Notes: generated by a model not told the origin, from the letters alone. 64,000 nucleotides of DNA from Blastobasis lacticolella (GCA_905147135.1 LR990039.1:33477708-33541707); one strand, 5' to 3'; positions 23,367 through 38,028 are shown, numbered from the stretch's first letter. Translations and numbers: made by a program.

Positions 23367-25440
23367 TTATTAAATCAAATCACATCAAATATGTTTATTG
23401 TGACACACAGGTTATACATTAAATGTAGGTCTTATATAAATAGAGACTAGAGCGCTGGTATTAGGCATACAGGCATACAATATAAAATTAGAGTAGTTAC
23501 ACTTAATTAATAATCACAAATAAATCATTTATCATTAATATAAAAGAGAACAAAAAAAATTACAGCAATTGTCATTAATTAAATAAATAACATGTCAATC
23601 AAATTCAATTAACAACAAAGTGAATCATTAAAAAATTCTCCTAAGCTGTAGTAATTTTTGTCAATTAAGTAGTCAAAAAGTTTAGTTTTAAACATTATGA
23701 TATCCTTGTTATGTGCCCTAATACTGGCAGGCAATTTTTTATATATTTTAGGTGCCATGGTAAGAACACTTTTCATACATAGCGTGGTTTTTTGCGGCTC
23801 CAGACACAACTGATCACAGCGTCGTGCTCGCTGAACCAATGAGAAACGATCAAAGTGCCGTATTACAAAAACTGCGGATTCAAAAATGTATAGCGATGGT
23901 AGAGTCAGAAGTTTGAGTTGCATGAAATAAGGATTTCCATTCTTTTTATGCCCGTTATTGCTCTTACGCATCTCTTTTGTAAGATAAACACTTGTTTAAA
24001 AGATAATGCCATACCTTAACCTCGACACAACATAGCAATGATATGCAGTGAGAACAGCCTCTAGGTTAACAATCTTTGCCAAATTGCGGAAAGCAAACGA
24101 GAATTGACTAATTTTATTAGACATTGACAATAAGTTATGTTAGATTATTTTAGATTAGAATCAATACTCATGCCTAAGAACTTAGTGGAGACTGCTTTCT
24201 GTATCTCTATGTTATCAAAGATTATTTTTGTATGAAGTTGTCTTGGCATTCGTTGTTTGAAACTAATTATTTTAGTTTTTTCTAGGTTTACAACTAGATT
24301 ATTGGCCTGTAGCCAGGCAACTATTGATTTAAGATTATAAATTAATTCATTGTCATCATAAAAAACAACGGTGCAGTCGTCTGCAAACAGTATCATAGAA
24401 CTGTTTGTGCAATTAACTATATCGTTTATGTATATGATGAATAATAATGGGCCAAGGACAGTTCCTTGTGGCACTCCATATTTTACTACTTTAGGCGTAG
24501 GACAGTTTTTCAGGTTTTGTCTCAGAACATATTCTCTCTATCATAGTGATCCGTACTCTGTTGCTAAGGGATGATTCTACAAGTATTTCCTCGTATACTA
24601 TATGACTCTAGCTTGCGAAACAATAACTCATAGTTAACAAAATCAAAGACCTTTGTCATATCCATATATACGGCGGAAACTGGTAGCCGCTTATCAACTC
24701 TACTATAGATTTTGTTTAAAAAGTCATATATAGCTATATTTATTGTTTTATTTTTCCGAATGCCTTTTTGTTCTTCTATGAATATATTATTCTTTTCAAA
24801 ATAATTGTAGAGCCTTACTATATATGATTTTCTCGAAAATTTTCGATTACACCTTTGTTTTTCTACTACACCTTTTAATTCCTTTGGAGAGCCATCGAGG
24901 CCTAAAGTGTACCATTCTTTTAATCCTAATGATAGGAAAACATAAATCATAAAATAATTTCAACTGGTCATAAAAAATTGTGAATACTTCTCCACCATCC
25001 TTTTTGTTCTAACACTTCCGCAACAGTAATACTTTTAAGCGATTCAGCAAACTTGATTAAGTTATTTTTACAATTTACGCCATTTTATAAACCAAAAGTC
25101 AAAGTTACACGTTTTTATGACCGGGCAAGAGAAATATTGCGCTTTATGAACGGAGACAGCGAATTCATAAACTTCAGTGTTTCCACCACGCACGTTGTGG
25201 ATAACATTATCAATACAGCTTCCAATTTTTGGCCGAGTAGGTTGGTTCCCTTACTGGTAGTTTTAGGTTATAATTGAGAATATTTATGTTGAACTATTTT
25301 GTGTGTTTTGTGCTTACTAAGGTGTATATGTTAAAATCACCACAAATAACCACTCTTATTATGATTTATGATTATCAATGGCAATATTGTTGAGATTAAT
25401 AACAGTTTCAAAATAAATAAAAATATTTTTTATGTCACCC
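23367..25440 (-). mobile_element. 5'-truncated Jockey-like LINE, inactivated
   Basis: Reading down the minus strand, a fragment of endonuclease lies near 25375-25330 (VVICGDFNIYT, the GDFN metal-site motif of APE-type endonucleases). RT follows: 24950-24564 (a KNKTINIAIYDFLNKIY block and YMDMTKVFDFV, the RT A motif) and 24474-24145 (PQGTVLGPLLFIIYINDIV and LFADDCTVVF, the catalytic [FY]xDD motif). The C-terminal region is at 23971-23609, ending in NYYSLGEFFND. The 3' end lies near 23367, with AT-rich tail sequence. The frames are offset from each other, so the element cannot make a full protein. ORF1 and most of the endonuclease are missing or unreadable. Confidence 0.85.
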
Positions 25441-25485
25441 GTGCACTGGTACTACATCTACGATTCGTGCATTTCGAATCCAGGC

Positions 25486-25530
25486 AACAAAAATGCAGAA
25501 CCGCAGGTGCGTTGTCACTGTGAGAACTAA
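25486..25530 (+). repeat. Second copy of the short repeat at 19968
   Basis: See the shared AAATGCAGAACCGCA core. It lies just beyond the 5' end of the Jockey-like LINE. Confidence 0.6.
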
Positions 25531-25744
25531 GAGGAAATGCTTGATGCCTATAATTGTGGTGCGTGAAAACTCGCAACAAAATCTAATTTTGTTACAGATC
25601 GTAGTTATAAGTTTGTGGCACTCTGGTAGGCACCTGGCAAAAAAGAATATTGCACCAAGTCTTCGGCTATCGTAAAACTAGGACCGATACCTTAGAGGCT
25701 AACCAGCTAAAATTTAAGACCCGAAAGTAGGCAGCAACGTTTTT

Positions 25745-25992
25745 AACACCCGCCAAAAAAAGAGTGGTGTTATAAGTTTGAAGTGTGTATCAGTTTATCT
25801 GTAGCTCTGTGTATGTGTGAAGGTGTCTGTCTGTGGCATCGTAGCTCCCGAAGGGATGGACCGATTCTGATACGGTTTCTTCTTTATTTCAAACCTGGTT
25901 TAATAGAAATGGTTATAGCTTAGTTTCATTCGCTTTAGTAGTTTAGGGAATATTTAAAAACATGTAGACTTGGCCGGGAGTATTCCGACGTT
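25745..25992 (+). repeat. Interspersed repeat D, copy 3
   Basis: GGATGGACCGATTCTGATAC, CGGTTTCTTCTTTATTTC and TTAGTAGTTTAGGGAATATT parallel the copy at 13257. Confidence 0.65.
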
Positions 25993-27690
25993 TTAGCGAT
26001 TACGTTGTCTATTGCCTATCTTTAACACTGCGATTTGTAACTAGAGATACCAAAAATTTTCAAGAAAAATATAAGTAGGTTGAATTAGGGTGTCAAAAAT
26101 AATATCCTTAATAAAAATATAATAGTTGCTACTATTATATGTCTAGAGTGTAGTTTATTTAATACTTTTAAGCAGATTTTTAACCATTGTATAACAACCC
26201 TTGTCGACTGTGCGACACAAAGGCAGGTAATGTGATTATGTATGTATGTTTGTTCCTTTGTGGCATTTTAGAGGCCAAACCGATTTTGATGGTTCCTACG
26301 TCTATCGAATTGTCTTAATCTTGCGGGTGTCACTGAATACATTATATTTATTAAAATTCAATATGACGGAGTGTAGTACCTCTACTTTAATTATTATGTG
26401 TTGTTTGTAAATACGTGTGTTTGTCTGCCACGTTGAGAGTCTTATAAAGATCATAAAAACTAGTTTTATACTCAACCAAATTTAGATGTCAGCAAAAAAT
26501 AGGAAAGAGGTCGCATTTGACTGTCTCTTGACTGGAGTCGAGTAATCTTTAAAAAAATCAATTACGCCATCACGCCAAACTTCCCAAACTGACAACACTT
26601 ATTTTTTACGCGTCAATACTTTACATTGAGTTAGGTTGTTTAAGTTAAGAATAAGATTTCATCTGATTTACAATATAATAAAAATAACCGTGTTCAAATA
26701 TCTTAGTTCTGGGTTAAAGTTACTTGGAGGAGGAGGCGTTATGGGCTTATGATAATGATGATGATATTCTATTACAACAAGAATAATAACCAATTGCATA
26801 CTTAAAACAGTCGCAAAGCTGAGGAAGTTCATATGTTTACTTACATAAATGCTCTATAAATTCGCAATGCACAAGGTACGCCAAACTGAAGGCCCCAACG
26901 TTATAGCAGCTCTCAGATGGAAAGCAAAGATGAGATATAATTGAAACTACTGACCACCAGAATTAATACTAAAGTTGGAGGGCAGAATAACAGTTTCATG
27001 TACACACACGTTGCGAACGCTGTAAGTCTCATACTATGATTTGTTTAAACTGACTTGTCTTATTTGGTAAACAAACAATGCCTAAACTCACGACTTGCCG
27101 TATCAATCACGCTACGTATATTGTGTATAGATGTCGAGAATTATACAAGAAACACAAAGAATGGGAGTTTCAACGAATACTGCTGCACATTATCCATTTA
27201 AATACATAATTTCCTTAAGGACTTTGGTTAACCAAATAAGACAAGTCAGTCAGGACAGATTATATGTAAATACGTCGTGATGCAGTTTAAAGAGAAAATG
27301 AATTCATATATTTTAAAAACTGTCCTCTACCTAACCTAACGTTTGTCACAAAAGAAATGATAAAGCATAGCCTTTAACATTGTGAAAACTCGTTTACAAC
27401 AAATTAAATTAAATGATATGTTTGTTGTTCGCGTTTTTTGCTGTTTTCAACCAAGCTTATCTCAACATTCGGATGGGAAACAAAAGGATTGCGTTGTGCA
27501 AGCCGCTGTAAAGCTGTAATAAGATACGTATCCTCGGGTTTGAGGGTGTCTGTTAACGGCAGTAGTCACTTACCTTTGGGTATGAAATCGCTTGTTTACC
27601 TCCAATTCTAGTATAATAAATAAAGAGAATCTCAAATCGATACCAAACCGGCAGGATGCGATAGTGAAACAACAATATAGTATTAATCAA
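25993..27690. other. Unassigned stretch downstream of the chitinase
   Basis: No recognised gene. On the minus strand CCCAAAG|GTAAGTGAC at 27574 is a textbook 5' splice site, preceded by ATTATACTAG near 27605. It could bound a 34-bp exon, but nothing else supports it. Confidence 0.3.
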
Positions 27691-27691
27691 A

Positions 27692-27697
27692 TTTAAT
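27692..27697 (-). terminator. Candidate poly(A) signal for the chitinase
   Basis: ATTAAA on the minus strand, about 135 nt past the stop codon, followed by a U/G-rich ATATTGTTGTTT. It is a common variant of AATAAA; no AATAAA is nearer on this strand. Confidence 0.4.
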
Positions 27698-27831
27698 TTG
27701 GTAGATACATAAATTTTACATCATATTTTCTTTTTACAATTTGAGACCCTTCGACTAAATTTAAATTTGACTACGATCTATTACTTACAATTACGATCAC
27801 AATAACAATATAATCCGCAGCCAGTTCACGA

Positions 27832-30770
<2,939 letters not shown>

Positions 30771-30845
30771 CTCGTTAAGTTTGGCTTCGTAAGGGTCGAT
30801 GGGAGCCGATGGATCTAAAATGCCTATGTTCAGCAGTTTGGCGTC
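30771..30845 (-). other. Candidate internal coding exon, unknown gene
   Basis: On the minus strand a pyrimidine-rich CTTAATCTCATCCTTAG precedes, and GAG|GTAAATGTTG follows, a 75-bp segment. It is open in only one frame, phase 0 at both ends, and encodes 25 residues beginning DAKLLNIGILDPSAPIDPYE. Balanced composition and exact fit to a frame make it exon-like. I do not recognise the protein. No neighbouring exon could be joined to it with confidence. Confidence 0.4.
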
Positions 30846-30849
30846 CTAA

Positions 30850-31810
30850 GGATGAGATTAAGTAGGTATGTACCTATGTAATTATGTAGTAATGATTCTG
30901 CTGAAGACACGCTGGCATCGATATTTACAGTAGGTTTCATTCGTCTTACCCGAAGGCGAGAAAATGCTGCCCGAGGTAGCCCCGAGTACTCTTAGGCCCA
31001 TCTCCCAATCAATACCAGTTGAATTCTAATTCGTGACTCGAGATCCGCTCATAACGATACATACAGTTTCTTCAATTTCGTCATTTGCACACTTCTGATT
31101 GAGAAGACATTACATACATACAGAGTTGTTATTTTACTTTTCTCATGTAAAAGAACTACCAAAAGTTTTATATGGAACAGGACGAGCCTTACGCACTAGC
31201 CATTCGAGTTCTGTCCGAGATTATAGTACTAAGTAGTCGGTAACGAGTATAATTGTAGATGCTCTAATGATAATTACATATGCCTACACAAATATTAGGT
31301 TAGGACACAGACAAATAGCCTAAACTACGAACTACAGTGCGCATTGCATGGTTTTCTTAGGATGCTCGGAGGTGTTATGTTTGACTGTCTGCCTCATTTG
31401 CGAACCCCGAAACAGTAACTTGGGGAATGTTTTTAGCTCCTGGTAAGGGCACAGTATAAATCCGAATCTGGACAGTATTTTGTGTTATGTAACTATATCC
31501 TATTTTTACTATCCTTATGTACAAAATTGCCTTTAGTAACAGTAGTCCGGTTGATATAATTAGTGCAACTGTTCAGAGGCAGTAGTCCTATTGAAATATA
31601 GTACGGACTGTCGTTATTCCTTAGTAGCAATAGTTCCGTTATGACGCAGGTGGCCAATCCTCTAATAAAGTCTTCCTCAGTTTGGTTATTATATTTTATA
31701 TAAAAACTCCTTTGTTTAAACAAAACAACTACAATAAAAATATATTCAGATAATTATGGTACCTACCCCAGTACTAGGTTACTGGAACATCTTTCTGTGT
31801 TGGTACTGTT
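30850..31810. other. Unassigned stretch
   Basis: No recognised gene, RNA or repeat. Confidence 0.35.
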
Positions 31811-31815
31811 TGCAG

Positions 31816-32056
31816 GTTACAACAAATACCACCATTGAGATTGAGGTGCGATGTGCTTTCGTATGTTGACTTTGAGCGGTTGGCTTGTCCATTAGCAAGT
31901 ATTTTGAGTGAGTCATTTAAGATTGTGTATAGGTTCATGCACTCTCCCCTAATAACAAAGGGGTCGAGTCCAACAGTGGACTATTCATCACCAACCGCCC
32001 TTATCCCACTTGGTGGAGTCGGCTCAACACGTCACTCGGAGTACCTGATGCTGTGA
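31816..32056 (+). other. Candidate exon or relic open frame after a strong 3' splice site
   Basis: CTGTGTTGGTACTGTTTGCAG at 31795-31815 is a good 3' splice site. From 31817 a frame stays open for 79 codons (LQQIPPLRLRCDVLSYVDFE onward) to a stop at 32054-32056. The second half holds phrases such as TCCAACAGTGGACTATTC that resemble transposon repeats, so it may be repeat-derived. No domain recognised. Confidence 0.3.
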
Positions 32057-32059
32057 AAA

Positions 32060-32730
32060 GTATTTTTTTTTTTGGCGTCATGTGATGTGTTGGTGTAACG
32101 CTTTATCTTTTTAGAAATGAAGGGTTGTTGCAATTCGATGAACTCTGCCGTATACAATTGTAATATTTTACTGATAGTTAGATATATAGATAGATCTCCT
32201 TCGAATATGATGGAATGGCCATTAAATAAATAATATATAAAAAACATAAATCTCGTTTGGTCGAAATTGACCATATAATTACACTTACGACGGCCTCTTA
32301 GACTTTTAAAAAATGTTGTTCTAAGCCATCGTTTGGATTTAATTCAATTCAATTTGTTTTATTAGGTTTAAAAAAGTTGCAGCGTAACAGCGACAAACGA
32401 CATTCAGGTAGCCCCCGCGTCAGCGTCGCATACGCACAAAATAACTGTCCCATGCACTCGCCCACGTGACCGCAATATGGGGGCAAAGACCCGAACTTGA
32501 TATAAAGTGATCGCGGGGCGCGGGGCGCTCCTGCCAACTCTGCATTGTATGCTAATGGGAGTACCGCGAAAAGATGGCAACCCACTTTTTTAATATTCAA
32601 AATCGTGTGATTATGTTTTTTTTTTCATATTCGATCTCACCAAACGTGTGACAGCGCTTTGTCTCGCCGTGATGGAGTGTAACCGTAATGCTCGGGGATC
32701 AGATTGGTGTGACACTCTTCCTCATTTCTT
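32060..32730. other. Unassigned stretch
   Basis: A moderately GC-rich part at 32390-32540 with an 83-codon minus frame (32349-32600) is not recognisable. Confidence 0.3.
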
Positions 32731-32735
32731 GCTAG

Positions 32736-32785
32736 GTACCACAAGTATTCGGTGGCCTGACATTAAACAAATCACAGTGAAGGAG
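32736..32785 (+). other. Candidate 50-bp exon with strong splice sites
   Basis: CTCTTCCTCATTTCTTGCTAG ends at 32735 and GTAAGTAGA starts at 32786; both are near consensus. One frame is open through the segment (TTSIRWPDIKQITVKE). It cannot be joined directly to the candidate exon at 34115, because that frame would hit a stop, so another exon would have to lie between, or one of the two is false. Confidence 0.4.
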
Positions 32786-33070
32786 GTAAGTAGATAAACC
32801 TAAAGTAACTCCAGATAGCCATCTTATCAAAAGCGGTTCAGTACTTTTAAACTTACAAATAGATAATGATGATTTGAAATTGATATTTAACTACTTAGAT
32901 AATATTATGATATCAGTCAGCTATAGAGTGTACCTCTAATGTTTATTATTGTATACAGTTATTTTAATGTTTCCCATCGTGACCCACCACAAGTTTTTTA
33001 ATCCTCCTAGCGTTAATAGGGAAAATAAAAATATTTTTCAATATCCACCTTACACAGTGTGAAGAACCTA

Positions 33071-33423
33071 GTGGCCTAGAACCGGGGCAAATATTGAAAA
33101 CGGAAGCTCTATAGGTCAATGCAAACAAAACAATAGTTCCGCTCAACTCGATCGAGTCATTCCGCATCGTACTTATTCGGAGCTACTCGGAACGTCTCGT
33201 TGACTTTTTAAGGGTTGTGTCGGCTGATATTATTTTATGCCCTGTACCACGACATTGACAATGTTAGTGATAATTTCGTTTTGCAATAATCACTGATTAT
33301 GAATCGTAACTTTAAATTCTTATTGTGTGTAATGCATGGGTTTTGGTTAACTAGATTTTTTTCAGAATAAATACCAATAGTCTAGAGTCTCTATTTTCAA
33401 TATTAGCCCCGGTTCTAGGCCAC
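33071..33423. mobile_element. MITE with ~30-bp terminal inverted repeats
   Basis: The left end 33071-33100 (GTGGCCTAGAACCGGGGCAA...) and right end 33394-33423 are reverse complements with a single mismatch, and similarity fades out over another ~15 bp inward. Total length is 353 bp with no coding capacity, as expected of a non-autonomous DNA transposon. No clear target duplication is visible. Confidence 0.8.
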
Positions 33424-33429
33424 ATACTG

Positions 33430-34110
33430 CATACCTAAGTAAGTTTATTCAAGTAAAAAAAAAATATATCTTTTAACAATAAAAATCATGCACGAGTATG
33501 ACTGATTGATTGTCAATAAAGAGAGAATTTTGCAACCCAGTAATTTATTTTCGTAATTTTATTAGTAGTTATTTTATTTTGTTTTCCTGTGCCGGGTCGC
33601 GAGTAGTCGCGACCCACCGTATGGAAAACGCCGCTTAACTCTTGATAAAAGTCAAATGTATATATGTATGTCACTTTTGTTGCAGTTACCTCCTTAGTGT
33701 TTGTCATTGCGGTTTGAGCCCAAAACAATGCGTGAACGCTACCATTTTATTTTCACATCGCTGCTTGGCCAATGACACACGCGATATTTTCCTGTACCTA
33801 CCTCTTATCGTGAGTTGACTCATCCTTTGTGGTTTAAGGTTCGTCATGATTGCTGATTAGTAATATGATTGTAGGAAGAATATCTATAAAAATAAGGAAC
33901 ACTTCATGCGATTAGGTGTACCGTGTACACAAAACAGGAAATTATGTCTTTTATTATCCAGCGTAGGACTTAAGATAAGCACTAACACTTAGTTTTTAAG
34001 ATTATTACTTCTAACAAAATATGGGCTTATTTACATTGTTTATACTTTGTAATTTGTAATGCTTGAAAAAAACGGTTATTATTATTTTATTATTAAACCT
34101 GTTTTAGTGC
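33430..34110. other. Unassigned stretch
   Basis: Contains a small perfect hairpin GGGTCGCG-AGTAGT-CGCGACCC at about 33594-33615 and nothing else that I recognise. Confidence 0.35.
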
Positions 34111-34114
34111 TCAG

Positions 34115-34184
34115 AAAGTTTTGCTGCACATTCTCTGTTGTGGTGGACGAAGGTTCAGCTGGACCACCCAGCCGTAGTCACGAG
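34115..34184 (+). other. Candidate 70-bp exon
   Basis: CCTGTTTTAGTGCTCAG precedes and GAG|GTAGGTGCG follows. Two of the three frames are open (one beginning SFAAHSLLWWTKVQLDHPAV). Both stay open when joined to the candidate terminal exon at 35053, so the frame cannot be chosen by eye. Confidence 0.35.
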
Positions 34185-34434
34185 GTAGGTGCGACGTTTT
34201 ACTATATCGCGATACGGTAAACTATGCTCATTGCACATTTCACAACCCACGACTGTCCACTGCCAGACTTGCCTCATCCACTATTATGGAGTTTTGCTAT
34301 TTTTAATTTACAGAGCTGATCTGCCTCTATAATAGATACTGCTAGACATAATGCAAGTACACTTGCACCCGTGTTCAGAAATTTTATTACGAGGCCTCAC
34401 AATGCGCGCGAACTCACAGGGTTCCATCCAATAG

Positions 34435-34560
34435 TTGAGTGGCGATTGGCACTATGTGTCCGTCAAAATGAACGCATAGTTAAGGTAGCGTCCTAAATTG
34501 TCCAATCATAGAGTCGTATTGAACGCACTGTGAGAAGTCTCTCACTTCGCATCGTAACCC
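34435..34560 (-). repeat. Interspersed repeat shared with 52555-52650
   Basis: The reverse complement contains GTGCGTTCAATACGACTCTATG and GCGTTCATTTTGAC. The segment at 52555-52650 carries GCGTTCAATACTATGATTG and ATTCATTTTGACTTGCG. Confidence 0.45.
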
Positions 34561-34795
34561 TTCTTTACTTAGACAAGTATTTGTGGATACGGTGATGACT
34601 AACTATTGGTATTAGAAAAATAATTATGGAACAGTTTAGGTATAGGCAAAATTACCACGACCTCCGTGATATGTTTTCTTTGACATAGTCATTTTAATCA
34701 TTCAGACTGCCTCAATGACGTACAGCGTTCCCTTTGACGACAGACGTACGCCATCAAGGGTCTCCACACGGTTAGTGTATCATTATATATATAGT

Positions 34796-34824
34796 AATAA
34801 ATAAATAAATAAATAAATAAATTA
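34796..34824. repeat. (AAAT)n microsatellite
   Basis: Seven tandem AATA units. Confidence 0.9.
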
Positions 34825-35052
34825 TTATTTCTATCTAGATGTGAGGTTGCTAACCTAGCAATGCAAGACGAGCAACATAAACAAGATTAAGCCAGTGGGC
34901 GTGACAATTGTTGCATTCCTTCGCAAAGTTCAATGCATCTAGCGTCGTGGTGAGGCGCCCTAGACGACGGATTTTGCATCCATGGTTCAGAAAACTGGTT
35001 TCGTGAATAGATTATTTATGTGAACATTACTTGTAAGGTTTTTTTGTTACAG

Positions 35053-35128
35053 CCCAACATTAAGCCGAGAAAACAGTATGAAGATTTTGGGTGAATCTTC
35101 GGCGTACTTGAATAAAATGTTTTTGTAG
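35053..35128 (+). other. Candidate terminal exon with poly(A) signal
   Basis: GTAAGGTTTTTTTGTTACAG ends at 35052, a very strong 3' splice site. Two frames are open: one ends after 13 codons (PNIKPRKQYEDFG, stop 35092-35094), the other at 35126-35128. AATAAA at 35111-35116 is followed by TGTTTTTGTAGTTT, the usual downstream U/G-rich pattern. Together these look like the 3' end of a plus-strand gene. Confidence 0.4.
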
Positions 35129-35414
35129 TTTATACCTTCGCCAGACAGTAAAAAGTACCTACTTCATACCTACTTATTGAGTACACAATGTAGCAGGGCA
35201 GGATAGGTATAAATAATTTATAAATTTCAATTTAATTTGAAAAATTGTAACGGGACTTTTACTCAATTTCTAGCACTTTCCCTGGCCTTGCCCCGTGTTA
35301 GTGTTTACTTATTGTTGGCTTTGTTGCACGTGTACAATTAAAGCATTGTTGGGGCCTATTTTAGCATTAAATAGGCTTCCTATATACCCCATATTATTAT
35401 AACAACGGTACGCC

Positions 35415-35428
35415 GTTGCCTTGGCAAC
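35415..35428. promoter_or_regulatory. RFX X-box consensus
   Basis: GTTGCC-TT-GGCAAC fits GTNRCC-N0-3-RGYAAC exactly on both halves. In animals RFX sites mark promoters of ciliary genes. No gene start is recognised beside it, so function is open. Confidence 0.4.
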
Positions 35429-35639
35429 GCCTACTGTTGCCGTAGTTACAACGTCACGGCGGCTGCCGAGCTAAAATTCATCATTTACTATTTTTTTTTA
35501 TGTTTAGGTTTTTTTAAAGTTTTTTTATATAGATTACGGATTTACTGGTTCCTAATGCACAATCAAGTTCAATGGCAATTTGGATCCCCCAGCCTCATTT
35601 ATGTAAGGGACAGAGGGGCCTAAACATCCATATATAGGT

Positions 35640-35770
35640 AAGGCGCACGAATTATCTAAGCGCTTTGTCAAAATTACGAATGACCAGAAGGCTGGCCAAT
35701 TCTTGGGTCAGCGTATAAGCCGTATATCCAGCGGGGCGACGCGGCCAGCCAAATTCGGGGGACATGGGTA
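35640..35770 (+). mobile_element. C-terminal fragment of the C2H2/RT/endonuclease LINE family
   Basis: One frame reads ELSKRFVKITNDQKAGQFLG then QRIS; after a frameshift the next reads YIQRGDAASQIRGT. The same end motif appears in the copy at 44796-47615 (frameshifted VQRLAIAIQRGNAAS near 44830). This is a third locus of the family, preserved only at its last ~45 codons. Confidence 0.55.
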
Positions 35771-36164
35771 ATTTTTTTTTATCTGATGTATGTTATTTTT
35801 AAAATTATTAGTCCTTTATTAATTTAAAATAAATTTAAAATCGCTTGTACCTATGTGCTTTACTCTTGGCACACCGCCGGTTCACATTGTTACTAAGAAA
35901 ATGAAAAGATTTCGATATGCCCAATTTCAAGTCTAAAATTACGATATAAAGCCCTTATTTGCTGGTCTATTACTTTTTTATATAAATGACTACTTTATTG
36001 TACAGTACAAACATAACATTCTTTAATTTAATAAAAGTTAAGTATCACAATCAGTAGTAACATCGTATGGTACTTTATGCAAAGTTAAGGGCATACGATC
36101 GGTCAGACACCTGATTTTAATTAAGGCGAAGCTATCGCTATCTCCGTAACACGCAAAGGCAACA

Positions 36165-36470
36165 GACATTACACACAGAACAGTAAACTCGACGCATTCA
36201 GTCGCACCGAGAGGTCATGGTTGGCCGTTTGAACGTAGCTCTCAAAGCAGTGTCTGATTGGGGAAAGCCAATCTAGTGGCACTCAATGCTGCCGAAACGC
36301 AGGCGTGTTTGTATTCCTCCAAACGGGGTTTATTCCGCCTATCTAGCTCCGACTTTCCGGGATGTACCGGTGTTGAGCTTTCAACCAATCTCTACGGCCG
36401 CATCGTCACTTACCACCAGGTGAGATGGCGGACAAATGCCTTAGTGTAATTTAAAAAAAGTAAAAAGAAA
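36165..36470 (+). mobile_element. LINE RT fragment and 3' tail
   Basis: GRLNVALKAVSDWG is followed, after a 1-bp frame change near 36255, by GKANLVALNAAETQACLYSS and KRGLFRLSS. This is the segment after the YADD motif in several insect LINE RTs (NLV-N--KTQ-C-FS-KR). The 3' part has CTTACCACCAGGTGAGATGG and a short A-rich end. Confidence 0.65.
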
Positions 36471-36474
36471 TACA

Positions 36475-36865
36475 GATTTTACTTCGGTAAACAAACGACT
36501 CCATGAATTTGTCGAATTATTCAATAATCACGCTTTGTTCATGAACTCTCACACGTATTTATAATGACCATTACTATGGCTTTTTAAGCTAAAATCTGTC
36601 CAGCTAAGGTCAGTCTTAATAGTCAGGCCGAAAGCTTGTTTGCCAGTTAGTGGTATTAAAAAAAAAGATTTTACATACAGCGGACAGGTCAATGCACTTT
36701 TTCCCTTCTGTGCAAGTTTGATTCAAAGATTATACCGTAGGCGTTTACGGCACAAGGTGTTGATTCTTAACAATCAACTGTTGTTCTGCATTCAGTGTTA
36801 TTACTCATTTCATTGTTGACAGTAATAACGGGCGGTGTTGTCAGCATCGATCATTACCCGTTAAA
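36475..36865. other. Unassigned stretch
   Basis: No recognised feature. Confidence 0.35.
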
Positions 36866-36868
36866 ATC

Positions 36869-37010
36869 TATATTAACTAGCTTTTGCTCGCGACTTCGTC
36901 CTCGTAAAATCCCGGACCCGTTCCCGCGGGAACCCCATTGAATTTTGCAATAAATTATAGCCTCTACACCTACCAAGTTGACTTTCGAAATTCGTAGCCC
37001 ATGGAAAAAA
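36869..37010 (+). repeat. Interspersed repeat E, copy 1
   Basis: AACTAGCTTTTGCTCGCGAC and TTCGTCCTCGTAAAATCCCG belong to a very common lepidopteran repeat motif. A minus-strand relative lies at 56940-57000 (GACTTCGTTTGCGTG in reverse). Confidence 0.5.
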
Positions 37011-37617
37011 TGGATACGACTCCTTTTATCTAAAACTGAAACTGCCTACAACTTTACACCATTAACACCAAACTCTCGAAGCATATACCTGTGCTATGCT
37101 TTGAATACGGTAGGATTCGATCTCATTATAATTCAAAACAATAAACATACAAATCTGTATAGCTACATATATTTCTAGGTCAATGTAGCGCTCAGAGACG
37201 CATCGCAGTAAATATGTAGATAATCCGCTTGATTGAGCGCACAGAAATCTACATCATATTGCTACACCAGAAGGTTTAAATTTGTATGGTAATATTTAAT
37301 GGCTTAAAGGGCAACATTTTAAGACTCTGCTCTAGATTTTAAAGGTACGAGTAACTGTTGTTCGTAAACGGTAAACGGAATGCAACCGGAACGTATTGGT
37401 AATTAAGTTTTGTTGCCTTTTTATTTTCTGTCAAGATTCCACTAATGATTTCGCGATTTCACTCATAAAGTTATAGTAGAACAACTTGCTTACATTTAGA
37501 TTAAGTAATTACTTATTCTGTAGTAGGTCTCAGTCAGTGTGTTACTGTTCGCTACAGAGTCCGACCATAGATAGCCCTTTCCATGGCCCTTTGAAAGACA
37601 GTGAGCTTTCTTATAAG

Positions 37618-37772
37618 GCGACCCGAGTGGTTCAATGGTCACTGTCTGTCACGCAAGAGGTCCCGGGTTCGATTCCCGGCCGGGCAAAAATTTAAATGAT
37701 GAATTTTAAATTCTGTTACGGGTCTGGGTGTTCTGTGTATAATAAGTATGCATTTAAAAATAAAAGTTTATT
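37618..37772 (+). mobile_element. tRNA-derived SINE, family A, copy 3
   Basis: The head GCGACCCGAGTGGTTCAATG carries an A-box-like TGGTTCAATGG, and the B box GGTTCGATTCC is at 37666-37676 with CCCGG / CCGGG stems. The body AAATTCTGTTACGGGTCTGG matches copy 4. It is 3'-truncated compared with copy 4. Confidence 0.85.
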
Positions 37773-38028
37773 GAAATTTCTTTCTTTTTTAATTTAGACT
37801 ACTATAAATAAGATGAATCAATTATGTCAGGCACTTAAATCTACAAAAGATTTGTAATATGCCAAGCCAATTTAGATTTCTGTAGGGTACCTAATACTTT
37901 TTTATATGGATAGGGATATGCATCCCTAGGTCAGGGGTGAAAACGGGCCATGGGGCCCTAGTGCAAAAAAGGAGTTCTAAATAGTGTTACCAGCAGTAGT
38001 CTCCAAAAAAGTATGTCTGGGCTCCTCA

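Noticed and set aside
32736..34184. Direct joining of candidate exons 32736-32785 and 34115-34184
   Set aside because: The only open frame of the first leads to a stop codon in the second.
37618..37690. Functional tRNA genes at 37618 and 40577
   Set aside because: The same tRNA-like head plus a conserved non-tRNA body recurs at four loci, so these are SINEs.
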